Source: Acidobacteriota bacterium
Lineage (GTDB): Bacteria; Acidobacteriota; UBA6911
Length of the DNA stretch: 40,554 bases
Assembly (NCBI GenBank): GCA_016934295.1
Contig: JAFGTD010000014.1
Location: 1 to 40,554 of the forward strand
Reading direction: 5' to 3'
Positions 1 through 8,028 of the stretch are shown here, one piece after another. A program made the position numbers and the translations under genes. Numbering within the stretch: the first letter of the stretch is position 1; the number at the start of each line of letters is the position of its first letter. Under the pieces are notes generated by a model. That model saw nothing but the letters and a program-made list of their open reading frames with translations. It did not search any database and was not told where the DNA came from.

Positions 1-2088
1 GTGCAGATCGGGGCCGGCCGGTTCCGAATCAACGCAGTGCTGAAATCGGAGCCCGATCGCATTTCCTTCGGCATCGATATCGGGCCGCGGATCCTGATCT
101 CGCGCGAAGGGCTGGATCGGAGCGAATTGATCCAGTTCGGCAGCCGCGCCACCGAGTCCTTCCTTTATCGGCTGCCGGAGGAAGGTATGGCCCCGGCTGC
201 CGCGAGGGAAGTGCTTCAGGCCGGCATCGAGCGTCGCATACGAATTACCGATTACCGCAATCCCAATCCGCGGCTTTCCCGCGGCCTGGAGCGCACGGCC
301 AATTTCCTCAGCCTTCTCGGGCTTCTGGCGCTGCTTGTGGGCGGGCTGGGAATTTCCACGACGATGTACACCTATCTGCAGCAGAAAATGGACAGCATCG
401 CCATCTTGAAATGCCTGGGCGGACGCTCCAACCAGATACTTAGGATTTACACGGTCCAGGGACTGGTTCTCGGGTTGCTGGGAAGTGTGATTGGGATAGT
501 TATCGGTTACCTGGTACAGCTGCTTCTGCCGCAGCTGCTTAAAGGCCTTGTCGATCTGCCCGCGGATCTGGAGCTGGCTCCGGGCGCGGCCTTTCAGGGG
601 CTTTCGATCGGTGTGCTGACAACCGTGATGTTTCTGCTCCCCCCACTGCTGGCGATTCGGAAAATCCGCCCGATCCGGCTGTTCCTGCGGGAAATGCCGG
701 AAACCAGGCATTCGACCCTGAAGCGACTGCGCCGGGATCCGGTGCCCCTTGTGGTTTCCCTGGTTCTCTTTTTCGGTACGGGCCTGGCCGCAAGCTGGCT
801 GGCGGAGTCCCTGCGCTGGGGTTTTACCTTTCTCGCCGGGTTGATCGGCTGTGTCGTGGTGCTTATACCATTTTCGCTTCTGCTGTTGTGGCTGCTGCGC
901 CGGCTGCCCCGGCTGTCTCTTCTCGTCCTGCGGCAGGGATTGAAAAACCTTAACAGGCCCGGGAACCACGCGGTTTCCGTGATGGTTGCGCTGGGACTGG
1001 GCGTGGCTTTTGTCCTTACGGTCTATTTTATCCAGACGTCGCTTGTTTCGCAGATCGTCCAGAGCGCACCGGCCGATTTTCCGAATGTGTTCATGCTGGG
1101 CATAACGGAGCAGGACGAGCCGGAGCTGGCGGAATTCCTGAATGGGTATCCTGGCCTGCAGGAGCCGACGCTCATACCGGCGATATCTTCGCAGCTGCTG
1201 ACGATTGACGGGAAGGAGCCACCCGGGCGGCGGGGATGGGATCGCGATCGGGACGGAGACCCGGAACCCGAGGACCGTCGGCGGCGCCCGCGCGAATTCA
1301 CCCTGGCCTGGGCCGAAGCGGTGCCTCCGGATACTACGATCGTCAAGGGAGAATGGTGGCAGCCGCCTTTTAACGAACCGATGGTTTCGGTTGAGGAGTA
1401 TGCGGCCGAACGGTACGGCATAAATATTGGCAGTGTACTGGAGTTCGACATTTCCGGCCGCCTTGTGCGGGGGAAAGTAACCAATATACGCAACACCGAA
1501 TTCCCCCGGCCGGGCGGCAGCAACCAGTTTATTTTCTCTCCCGGCGCGCTTGATGGAAATCCGACATCCTATATCGGGACGGTCCGGATTTCGCCCACGG
1601 AAGTCGGAGCATTCCAGGGGGCTCTTTTCAAAAAGTTTCCCAATGTTACTTCCATCGATGTCGGGGATGTCCTGGCCCGGGTCCAGGACCTGCTGGACAA
1701 TGTGTCCGTTGTGGTTCGGTTCATCGCGCTGTTCGCCATTGCAAGCGGACTGATCATCCTGGCATCCAGCGTAAGCTCTACGCGGTACCAGCGGATCCGG
1801 GAGACCGTGCTTTTCAGGACGTTGGGAGCGACGCGGTCCCAGTTGCGATGGATCCAGGCCGTGGAGCTGTTGACAATGGGATCGGCTGCCGGTTTTGTCG
1901 GCGGGATCCTGGCGGCGATTGCGGCGCATTTCCTGCTGGGGGAACTGCTCGAAACGGAATTCGATTTTCAGTGGCTGCCGCTGTTAATCGGAATTGTCGC
2001 CTCGGCGATTCTTGCGGCGGTGACCGGCTGGCTGGCCGGCCGCGGCATATTGAAGCACAAGCCCCTCACAGTCCTACGTGAAAATTAG
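1..2088 (+). CDS. ABC transporter permease, FtsX/YbbP type (5' end outside window)
   Basis: Inner-membrane permease of the FtsX/MacB superfamily, YbbP-like branch, probably handling lipids or lipoproteins with an ATPase encoded upstream of the window. The frame is open from base 1, and the visible 695 residues are shorter than typical YbbP proteins of about 800 or more, so the start is missing. A first FtsX domain (about residues 95-230) contains a hydrophobic segment, a conserved loop with AILKCLGG, and two more helices. Further helices lie near 250-350. A periplasmic portion follows at about 350-570, with a striking Arg/Asp-rich stretch near residues 405-435. A second FtsX domain (about 570-690) contains the matching LFRTLGATRSQ loop. 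The gene ends 9 bases before the convergent SEC-C gene. Family assignment is firm; the substrate is unknown. Confidence 0.85.
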   Translation: MQIGAGRFRINAVLKSEPDRISFGIDIGPRILISREGLDRSELIQFGSRATESFLYRLPEEGMAPAAAREVLQAGIERRIRITDYRNPNPRLSRGLERTANFLSLLGLLALLVGGLGISTTMYTYLQQKMDSIAILKCLGGRSNQILRIYTVQGLVLGLLGSVIGIVIGYLVQLLLPQLLKGLVDLPADLELAPGAAFQGLSIGVLTTVMFLLPPLLAIRKIRPIRLFLREMPETRHSTLKRLRRDPVPLVVSLVLFFGTGLAASWLAESLRWGFTFLAGLIGCVVVLIPFSLLLLWLLRRLPRLSLLVLRQGLKNLNRPGNHAVSVMVALGLGVAFVLTVYFIQTSLVSQIVQSAPADFPNVFMLGITEQDEPELAEFLNGYPGLQEPTLIPAISSQLLTIDGKEPPGRRGWDRDRDGDPEPEDRRRRPREFTLAWAEAVPPDTTIVKGEWWQPPFNEPMVSVEEYAAERYGINIGSVLEFDISGRLVRGKVTNIRNTEFPRPGGSNQFIFSPGALDGNPTSYIGTVRISPTEVGAFQGALFKKFPNVTSIDVGDVLARVQDLLDNVSVVVRFIALFAIASGLIILASSVSSTRYQRIRETVLFRTLGATRSQLRWIQAVELLTMGSAAGFVGGILAAIAAHFLLGELLETEFDFQWLPLLIGIVASAILAAVTGWLAGRGILKHKPLTVLREN

Positions 2089-2097
2089 TGTGTTTAA

Positions 2098-2841
2098 TCA
2101 GGCGCGGCCGCAGCATTTTTTGTATTTTTTGCCGCTGCCGCAGGGGCAGGGATCGTTTCTGCCGACGCGTGGCGTCTCCCGGCGGAAGGTTTCGACCTTG
2201 CCCGGCATCATCCCGGGATTTTCTTCCAGCATTTCGCCCGGCGTTTTTCCGTCGAACGCTTCGCGCGGCGTGGATTTCCATTCCTCCTGCAGCTCCTGCG
2301 TCCGCGGATCGTCCATCGATCCCTCATTTATTTCAATGCCTTTCTCCTGGCAGAACAGGAGGAAATCGGACATGATTTTGCCCTGGGGCGACTCCATAAT
2401 ATCCTGGAGCTGCTTCATGTCGAATCCGGGCGGGAGTTTCATTCCCGGGGGCAGCGCATCGGCGAGTTGCGATATGTCCAGTTTGGACGGGTCGAGCCGG
2501 GACAGATCCGGCATGCCGGCGTCAGCTACAAGGGGTTCCGCCTCAGCCTCCACTTCTCCCACCGATTCGCCATCTTCTTCCTCGTATTTCGGCTCCTCCG
2601 CCGGCCCGACCAGGGCTTTGATTGCGTTCAGCAGCGGCGTGATTTCATCGGCATTCATATCGGGGCTGTTGTTCTTGATCTGGTCGACGATCCAGTCTAT
2701 GCCCTCACCCTCTTCAATCAGTTCAACGATGTCTTCGCCCTCAAACTGGGTGATGGAATTCTGCGCGATGAACGCGTCCAGTTTCGCCTTCAGTTCTTCA
2801 AGATTGCTTTCTTTCGATGCCGGCGGTTCGTTCAAACTCAT
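2098..2841 (-). CDS. SEC-C metal-binding motif protein
   Basis: A 247-residue soluble acidic protein ending in a classical SEC-C zinc motif, [18 protein letters not shown], in its last 22 residues. This is the motif found at the SecA C-terminus and in many stand-alone proteins. The first 100 residues are acidic and helical. The middle is rich in Asp, Leu and Pro ([22 protein letters not shown]) and resembles linkers in acidobacterial SEC-C proteins. The motif binds zinc and often contacts SecB or ribosomes, but the role here is not known. The ATG at 2841 has an AGGA about 8 bases upstream. The gene converges on the permease with almost no gap. Confidence 0.8.
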   Translation of the reverse strand: MSLNEPPASKESNLEELKAKLDAFIAQNSITQFEGEDIVELIEEGEGIDWIVDQIKNNSPDMNADEITPLLNAIKALVGPAEEPKYEEEDGESVGEVEAEAEPLVADAGMPDLSRLDPSKLDISQLADALPPGMKLPPGFDMKQLQDIMESPQGKIMSDFLLFCQEKGIEINEGSMDDPRTQELQEEWKSTPREAFDGKTPGEMLEENPGMMPGKVETFRRETPRVGRNDPCPCGSGKKYKKCCGRA

Positions 2842-2858
2842 GGGTGTCCTATCAAATT

Positions 2859-2886
2859 AAAGATTGAAGATTGCAGATTGAAGATT
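2859..2886. repeat. Degenerate heptamer tandem repeat (4 units)
   Basis: Four head-to-tail heptamers of the pattern (A/G)(A/C)AGATT lie just upstream of the SEC-C gene. Related heptamer tracts recur at 7813-7847, 30061-30088 and 35681-35708, always between genes. Confidence 0.7.
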
Positions 2887-2966
2887 TAAAACCGAATCCT
2901 ATTAAACGGCCTTCCGGCCGGTCCAACTATGATGCTAAATGTTGTGCAGGAATTTATCCATGATTT

Positions 2967-3320
2967 TTATTGGGGCTTTTTATCTGGACCGGATTTTTCC
3001 GCTGCGCGGGCGATGCCGCGCAGCATCCCGGCAAAGACGAGTTCGTGCGTGGGGTACACCGTATACCAGTAGACCAGGCCCCACAATCCGACCGGATCGA
3101 ATATAGCCGTCTGGCGGATGCGGGAGCCCCCGTCTTCCTCCGTTACCTCGAATTCCAGCACGTCGCCTTCCATCACTTCGGTATTGGAAGCGACCCGGCC
3201 CTGCAGGGATTTCCTGCGCCGGGTGAGGCAGCGGATGCTGTGTTTTTCGGCTTCGAGCAGCTTGAGCAGGCGCCCGCCGATATACCCGGTTGCGCCCGTC
3301 AAAAGGATCGGCGGCTTCAT
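2967..3320 (-). pseudogene. Internally deleted SDR / DUF2867 NAD(P)-binding protein
   Basis: This 117-residue frame joins two ends of a protein that is normally near 480 residues. Residues 1-50 are the Rossmann start of an extended SDR (TGATGYIGGRLLKLLE, then RCLTRRRKSL and a GDVLE strand). From about residue 54 it continues as the C-terminal end of the DUF2867 domain (EFEVTEEDGGSRIRQTAIFDP, then GLWGLVYWYTVYPTHELVFAGML). The middle, with the rest of the nucleotide-binding fold and the SDR active site, is absent, yet the frame is intact across the joint. The product cannot have normal SDR activity. I read it as a deletion remnant; a minimal membrane-associated protein is possible. The start ATG has only a weak AAGG upstream. 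The family recognition is from memory of SDR-DUF2867 fusions. Confidence 0.65.
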
Positions 3321-3550
3321 CCTTAATTAATAACAGGAAAAACCCGACCGGGGAACTCCTGTTTTACTTTCATATAGAGCGTTTCATAAACTTGCTGGTA
3401 TTACTTAAAGCTACATTTCAGGGATTGATAACGACCGGATTAATATTTGGAGCAGAATAATGCTCGCAAAGGCGCGCAGGAAATATCCGGCTGTGTATTT
3501 TTGTTTCACGGCGAGACGCCGGATGAAAATCCGCGCATAATCAGGGCCAA

Positions 3551-3598
3551 TATAATTTATGTTGAATATACTTAAAATATGGCGTACATATATTAAGT
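3551..3598 (+). promoter_or_regulatory. Putative promoter and palindromic operator of the DUF4143 ATPase gene
   Basis: A TATAAT box lies at 3551-3556. A 29-base inverted repeat follows at 3570-3598 (arms ACTTAAAATAT and ATATATTAAGT, 10 of 11 positions pairing, 7-base spacer) and directly abuts the ATG at 3599. No Shine-Dalgarno sequence is present. A repressor or the gene's own product could bind here; this is inference. Confidence 0.4.
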
Positions 3599-4759
3599 AT
3601 GTTTGACAGATTAATAAGAACATCCCATTCCAATAGTTTTTTCCTGTTCGGCGCTCGTGGAACCGGAAAGACCTTTTTACTGAAACAATGGTTTAATCCG
3701 GATAACAGCCTGTATATAGACCTCCTGGACCCCGATGAAACGGAAACGTTTTCTCTGAGTCCTCAAACTCTGGTGGATCGAATTGCCGCACTGCCGGAGA
3801 CCTGCAAATGGGTGGTGATTGACGAGGTCCAGAAGGTGCCGAAATTGTTGGACCTTGTGCACCAACAGATTGAATCCACCTCGCTGCTTTTTGCACTGTC
3901 CGGATCGAGCGCCCGCAAACTAAAGCGCGGCGGAGCTGATCTTCTGGCCGGCCGGGCTTTTGTGTATAACCTGTTCCCGCTGTCGATATTTGAGATAGGC
4001 GGATCCTTTAATCTTCAGGAAGCGCTGGAATGGGGCACGTTGCCGCGGATTTTCTCACTCGCGACTAAAGAAGACAAAGCCGCCTATTTAAGGACATACA
4101 GCCATACATACCTGCAGCAGGAAATCATTTCCGAGCAGCTTATTCGCAAGCTGGATCCGTTCCGCCGATTTTTACCGGTTGCCGCTCAGGCGTCGGGCAC
4201 CGTCTTAAACTATTCAAAAATCGCACGTGATGTTGGAACCAGCACAAATACGGTCCAATCTTATTTCGAGATCCTTGAGGATACCTTGATTGGATTCAAA
4301 CTGGAGCCGTTTCATCGGTCCGTCCGCAAGCGCCAGTCGGGATCGCCGAAGTTCTTTCTTTTTGATACAGGCGTGCAGCGCTCCCTGGCACGTTTGTTGA
4401 ATGTTCCGCTTGTGCCCTCAACCTATGCTTTTGGGGTTGCGTTTGAGCATTTCGTGATAAACGAGATTATGAAGCTGAACGGTTATCTCAATGCCGATTA
4501 TGAATGTTCCTATCTGAGAACCAAGGATGGAGTTGAGATCGATCTGATTATTGAACGTCCCGGAGAAAAACTGGCCCTTATCGAAATAAAATCGAGCCGG
4601 TCAATAAGACCGGAGCATGTGGCGCCGCTGGCAAAAATAGCCCGGGATATTCCCGGCAGCGACAGTTACTGCTTCTCGCTTGAAAAAATTTCGAAAACCA
4701 TCGGTTCGGTGCAATGCATGCATTGGGAAGCCGGACTCAGGAGATTATTTAATCTATAA
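3599..4759 (+). CDS. AAA ATPase with DUF4143 (ATP-binding protein)
   Basis: A 386-residue protein of the common AAA_14/DUF4143 family of bacterial and archaeal ATPases. The Walker A motif GARGTGKTF is at about residues 18-26, the Walker B strand WVVIDEVQK near 82-90, and the sensor region LLFALSGSSARKLKR near 98-113. The C-terminal half is DUF4143, with a winged-helix-like part (DVGTSTNTVQSYFEILEDT) and a PD-(D/E)XK-like nuclease-fold core (GVEIDLII, then LALIEIKSS) near 320-345. The biochemical role of the family is not settled; it is usually a patchily distributed, transferred single gene. Here it stands alone behind its own palindrome, in a visibly more AT-rich stretch than its neighbours, which fits horizontal acquisition. 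Length is normal. Confidence 0.9.
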   Translation: MFDRLIRTSHSNSFFLFGARGTGKTFLLKQWFNPDNSLYIDLLDPDETETFSLSPQTLVDRIAALPETCKWVVIDEVQKVPKLLDLVHQQIESTSLLFALSGSSARKLKRGGADLLAGRAFVYNLFPLSIFEIGGSFNLQEALEWGTLPRIFSLATKEDKAAYLRTYSHTYLQQEIISEQLIRKLDPFRRFLPVAAQASGTVLNYSKIARDVGTSTNTVQSYFEILEDTLIGFKLEPFHRSVRKRQSGSPKFFLFDTGVQRSLARLLNVPLVPSTYAFGVAFEHFVINEIMKLNGYLNADYECSYLRTKDGVEIDLIIERPGEKLALIEIKSSRSIRPEHVAPLAKIARDIPGSDSYCFSLEKISKTIGSVQCMHWEAGLRRLFNL

Positions 4760-4890
4760 CCCACGCCTATGACTGTGTTTCAATCTATAGTCTCCGCTCC
4801 TGCGGCTCTCGATTTCGGAATTGGTGCTGTAGGGAATGGTATGCCGTACGGGCGCTCAGGATCTGTCGATGACATAATTGGAGGATTTTG

Positions 4891-5721
4891 ATGAAAGTCG
4901 GATGGAATATTTGCATGCAAATTCTAACCGTGCTGTTGTTTGCGGCGACTCTTTCGGCCGCGACCGTCGACGGCATTGAGATTCACTCATCCGTTCGGGG
5001 TGCCGGGCCTGAAACCGTCATCCTGGTGCATGGCTGGACCTGCGACGAAACGACGTGGAAATCGCAGGTGCCTGCGCTCTCAAAGGATTACAGGGTCGTC
5101 ACCCTGGACCTGCCGGGGCACGGCAAAAGCGGATCGCCTGCCGAGGGTGACCTCTCACTCGACCTGTTCGCCCGCGCTATTGAAGCGGTCCGGCAGGAAG
5201 TAAACGTCAATCGTGTGGTGCTGGCCGGTCACAGTATGGGCACCCCCGTGGTCATGCAGTACGCGCGGTTGTATCCGCGGCATGTCGCCGGGCTGGTTTT
5301 TGTGGATGGCATGGTTGCACTGCCTGCAAATCTGAATATCGATGCATCTTTTTTTGAGCAGTTTGCCGGGCCGGACGGATTGAAGGCGCGGGAGGTCATG
5401 ATCCGGGGCATGTTCTCTTCGGCGACAACCCCGGAAATGCAGAAACACATTCTGGAAATGATGCTGGGAGCTCCTGAAGGGACGGCGACAGGCGCAATGA
5501 AGGCGATGTTCAATCCGGAGATCTGGAAAGATGACGTTTTCACGCAACCGGTGCTCGGACTGTACGCGGATGGTTCCACTACCTTGAAAAATGAGAATGT
5601 GAAAAGACGATTCCCAAGGCTGGATTATTACGAAATGGCAGGCACCGGTCACTTCCTGATGCTGGAAAAGCCCGAGGAGTTCAACCGGCTTCTCCTGGAA
5701 TTCCTGGCCCGTATTTTTTAG
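4891..5721 (+). CDS. Secreted alpha/beta hydrolase
   Basis: A 276-residue alpha/beta-hydrolase-fold enzyme with an N-terminal signal peptide (about residues 1-23, ending near LSAATV). The oxyanion loop is VHGWTCDETTW. The nucleophile elbow is AGHSMGT, with Ser near residue 114. The final catalytic His lies in GTGHFLMLEKPEEF near the C-terminus, and the acidic residue is probably the Asp in LGLYADGST. Substrate cannot be told from sequence; related enzymes are esterases, lactonases or haloalkane-type hydrolases. ATG 4891 is chosen over the TTG three bases upstream because GGAGG sits 6-7 bases before it. Monocistronic between the ATPase and a repeat. Confidence 0.85.
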   Translation: MKVGWNICMQILTVLLFAATLSAATVDGIEIHSSVRGAGPETVILVHGWTCDETTWKSQVPALSKDYRVVTLDLPGHGKSGSPAEGDLSLDLFARAIEAVRQEVNVNRVVLAGHSMGTPVVMQYARLYPRHVAGLVFVDGMVALPANLNIDASFFEQFAGPDGLKAREVMIRGMFSSATTPEMQKHILEMMLGAPEGTATGAMKAMFNPEIWKDDVFTQPVLGLYADGSTTLKNENVKRRFPRLDYYEMAGTGHFLMLEKPEEFNRLLLEFLARIF

Positions 5722-5787
5722 GTTGGATATTCATCCCGGTGTTTTACGGGAATATTTTACGAATACCCGGGATATTCCAAATTTGCT

Positions 5788-5909
5788 GTAGGGGCGAACC
5801 TTGTGTTCGCCCTTGCGCTGATATGCAAGGCTGTCTGGAGAAGGGAAAAGAGCGAACACCAACTTGTCCGCCGAAGCCCGTAGGGCGAAGGCGGAAGGTT
5901 CGCCCCTAC
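5788..5909. repeat. Family A palindromic intergenic element, copy 1
   Basis: A 122-base element bounded by a perfect 15-base inverted repeat, GTAGGGGCGAACCTT and AAGGTTCGCCCCTAC. The inner part starts with GTGTTCGCCC and includes a segment (TGCAAGGCTGTCTGGAGAAG) that reappears in inverted orientation in copy 3. A second module (GGCGGAAGG with CTTGTCCGCCG) is shared with the copy at 32104. Confidence 0.85.
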
Positions 5910-5937
5910 AGTAATTTGAATTGATGGTGGGAGCGGT

Positions 5938-6924
5938 TTAGTTGGCGGCGATGATTTCCAGGGGGTTTTTTTCCAATCGGTATTCTTCGTTGTTCCGCAG
6001 TACCTGTTTGAATGCTTTCACAACTTCCGGATGAAATTGTCGCCCTGATTCTCTCTCGATTTCTTCATAGGCTTCCCACGGCTGCCTTCCCTTGCGGTAC
6101 GGCCTGTCGGTGATCATGGCGTCATAGGCGTCTGCGACAGCTATAATCGCTGCGCCCAGAGGAACATGGCCTTCTTCCCCGGATGTATGTTTATTGGGAT
6201 CGAAATAATACTGGTGATGGGCCAGTACGATTGGAACGGCGTCTTTCAGTACTCCTCCCACAAGGCTCAAGAGTTCTGCACCCTTTGTGGTGTGGGAGGA
6301 CATAAGATTCTTTTCGTTGGAACTCAGGTTCGCGGCTTTGTTCACGATATTCATGCTGACTTCGGTTTTTCCGATGTCGTGAAGAAGCGCGCCCGCTTTT
6401 ACGGTTTCAACAAAGGGTCTTGGCAGGTCCATGGCTATGGCGATCTCCTGGGACATTTTCGCAACCCGGACCGAATGTCCCTGCGTATATCGGTCCGCGG
6501 ATTCCAGGTACTTCGACATGATTTCCAGTACGCCGATGTATGCATCCTGCAGATCTTTAATGCGCTTCTTGTTTTCATCGTACAGAAAACCGATAGCCGC
6601 GCTGGTGAGGATTAAAAAGGCACCCCATGTGAGGATATAAATACCGAGATAGAACTTTCCGATTTCTGCAATTAAAAAGGAATCGGATTTAAGAATTATA
6701 AATAAGACGACGATCGCTATGGAGAAAAGGGCCGTTATAACCGCCATTCTTTTGCCCAGGAAATAGCCGGCGATTATGATCGGAAGATAGAAAATATTTA
6801 GAAACACCAGCTTGAACTCAATGGAATAGGTGATCAGGATGATCAATCCGACAATAGACAGGACAAGAATTCGCTCAAAATTATTAATAAAGAAAGTTTT
6901 AAGTTTTTCCATGTTTGCCATCAT
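5938..6924 (-). CDS. Membrane-anchored HD-GYP-like phosphohydrolase with altered GYP loop
   Basis: A 328-residue protein with about four N-terminal transmembrane helices (residues 20-115), a short coiled linker, then an HD-GYP-like domain (about 125-325). The metal ligands H (near GHSVRVA), HD (ALLHDIGK, about 182-183), a following His (SSHTTKGAELL) and HH (VLAHHQ, about 236) are present, as is the DAYDAMITDRPYR block. The canonical HHE-DGxGYP stretch is replaced by HHQYYFDPNKHTSGEEGHVPLG. Classical members hydrolyse cyclic di-GMP; the changed loop makes activity or substrate uncertain. ATG 6924 has GAGG eight bases upstream and is preferred to an upstream TTG at 6936. It stands alone, transcribed leftward. 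Confidence 0.8.
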   Translation of the reverse strand: MMANMEKLKTFFINNFERILVLSIVGLIILITYSIEFKLVFLNIFYLPIIIAGYFLGKRMAVITALFSIAIVVLFIILKSDSFLIAEIGKFYLGIYILTWGAFLILTSAAIGFLYDENKKRIKDLQDAYIGVLEIMSKYLESADRYTQGHSVRVAKMSQEIAIAMDLPRPFVETVKAGALLHDIGKTEVSMNIVNKAANLSSNEKNLMSSHTTKGAELLSLVGGVLKDAVPIVLAHHQYYFDPNKHTSGEEGHVPLGAAIIAVADAYDAMITDRPYRKGRQPWEAYEEIERESGRQFHPEVVKAFKQVLRNNEEYRLEKNPLEIIAAN

Positions 6925-7334
6925 TAATATCCTCAATTACCGGCGATTGAGTGTCGCTCATGCAATGTAATGCGCTATTGAACATTTATAAGCGATTTGA
7001 TGTGAGTTGTTCCCTCCTCCGGTTCAGATTGGAATTAATTCAAGTATCTTTTCGACAGAAAAGAATGACATCATTAAAATAGTTTTGTTACTAAGCCTTT
7101 AGAATTAAGGGCTTTACGCAGGCAGAGAATAAAAGGAACGAAACAGGATCCCTTCCGCGGGCCGCTTGCGGTGAGCGAAGTCGAACCCCCGACTGTATTG
7201 TTCACAGGGCGGCGGAAGGCTCGCCCCTACTGCTTACTGCCCACTGCTTACTGCCTACTGCCCCCTGCCTATTGACAGCCGCCGGGCTTGCACGTAGCAT
7301 CGATAATTAATGAACGCTATCGCGAGGAGGGATA
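6925..7334. other. Intergenic region without a gene
   Basis: I see no credible coding frame. The left part is AT-rich and would hold the promoter of the HD-GYP gene. The right part contains half of a family A element (7204-7230, ending CTCGCCCCTAC) running directly into the heptamer tract at 7227-7275. A short stretch near 7130-7200 resembles pieces of other repeats in the window. Confidence 0.6.
7227..7275. repeat. Heptamer tandem repeat (7 units, CTACTGC type)
   Basis: Seven consecutive heptamers: CTACTGC, TTACTGC, CCACTGC, TTACTGC, CTACTGC, CCCCTGC, CTATTGA. The first shares its CTAC with the end of a family A half element. Confidence 0.8.
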
Positions 7335-7643
7335 ATGGCACCAAAAATGGTCAATGAAATCTCGGTTGAGTGCCCGTGCTGCGGCGCGCGCCTGTATGTG
7401 GATCCCGAACTTCAAAAGGTGTTGAGCTATGATCCGCCTCCCGAGGAGCGCAGCGGACTGGATCTGGATCACGCGGCGGCTTTGCTGAAAGAGCAGGCGG
7501 AGCGGCGCGAGGCCATATTCAATCAGAGTTCCGCGGACATCAAGAACCAGTCGGAATTATTGGATCGCAAATTCAAGGCGGCCCTGGAAAAAAGCAAGGG
7601 CGAGCCCGTTGAAAAGCCGACCCGCGATATCGATCTGGATTAG
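7335..7643 (+). CDS. Small zinc-ribbon protein with helical tail
   Basis: A 102-residue protein of unknown function. The N-terminus carries one CPCC knuckle (VECPCCGARLYVDPELQKVL), the pattern of small acidobacterial zinc-ribbon proteins I recall. From residue 50 on it is charged and helical (DHAAALLKEQAERREAIFNQ...) and probably forms a coiled coil, ending in an acidic tail. Only one CxxC pair is visible, so metal binding would need a dimer or other ligands. A GAGGAGG ribosome site lies just before the ATG. It is followed by repeats rather than a co-directional partner, although the Kor ferredoxin follows at 8029 on the same strand. Confidence 0.7.
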   Translation: MAPKMVNEISVECPCCGARLYVDPELQKVLSYDPPPEERSGLDLDHAAALLKEQAERREAIFNQSSADIKNQSELLDRKFKAALEKSKGEPVEKPTRDIDLD

Positions 7644-7676
7644 GTAATCTTTCGAACTTCATGCCGGAAGCCGGGA

Positions 7677-7714
7677 GAACGTTTAAACGTTAAACGTCCG
7701 ACGTTCGAACGTTC
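7677..7714. repeat. Short ACGTT-based palindromic/tandem tract
   Basis: The core AACGTT-like units recur every 7-8 bases (GAACGTT, TAAACGTT, AAACGTC, CGACGTT, CGAACGTT). Because AACGTT is its own reverse complement, the tract is both tandem and palindromic. Confidence 0.65.
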
Positions 7715-7812
7715 TTTAAACTTCTGTTTGTTCCAAGGGCGAATCCGAGTTTCGCCGCGATCAATATCACGGAACAATAAAAACAATCAGAGCACCGCCT
7801 CCAAATCAGCCA

Positions 7813-7880
7813 CAATCTTCAATCTTCAATTTTTAATCTTCAATCAAAGCGAAAAGGGCGAACACAAGGTTCGCCCCTAC
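7813..7880. repeat. CAATCTT heptamers joined to a family A half element
   Basis: Five heptamers (CAATCTT, CAATCTT, CAATTTT, TAATCTT, CAATCAA) run from 7813 to 7847. The family A right arm follows at 7853-7880 (AGGGCGAACACAAGGTTCGCCCCTAC type). The left arm is missing. Confidence 0.75.
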
Positions 7881-8028
7881 CTTCAATTATTAATTCACCT
7901 TCTACTTTTCCCTGTTTTTTTCATGAATCGATATTTCAGACAGGGGTTGCGCTTCACGGCCCAAACAGATTAAAGTAAAAGGTTATTTTTTGTTTTGGCG
8001 AAGTATCTGGAAACGTTTGGAGGAGAAT

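Larger units (their letters stand above)
7644..8028. other. Repeat-filled intergenic region
   Basis: No gene is supported. In order it holds an ACGTT-based heptamer/octamer tract (7677-7714), a tract of CAATCTT heptamers (7813-7847), and the right half of a family A element (7853-7880). An AT-rich stretch then precedes the ribosome site of the Kor ferredoxin and could contain its promoter. Confidence 0.65.

Noticed and set aside
2078..2860. A 260-codon Ser-rich frame opposite the SEC-C gene
   Set aside because: Its Ser-rich makeup is the complement of the acidic SEC-C protein, which has a real C-terminal motif.
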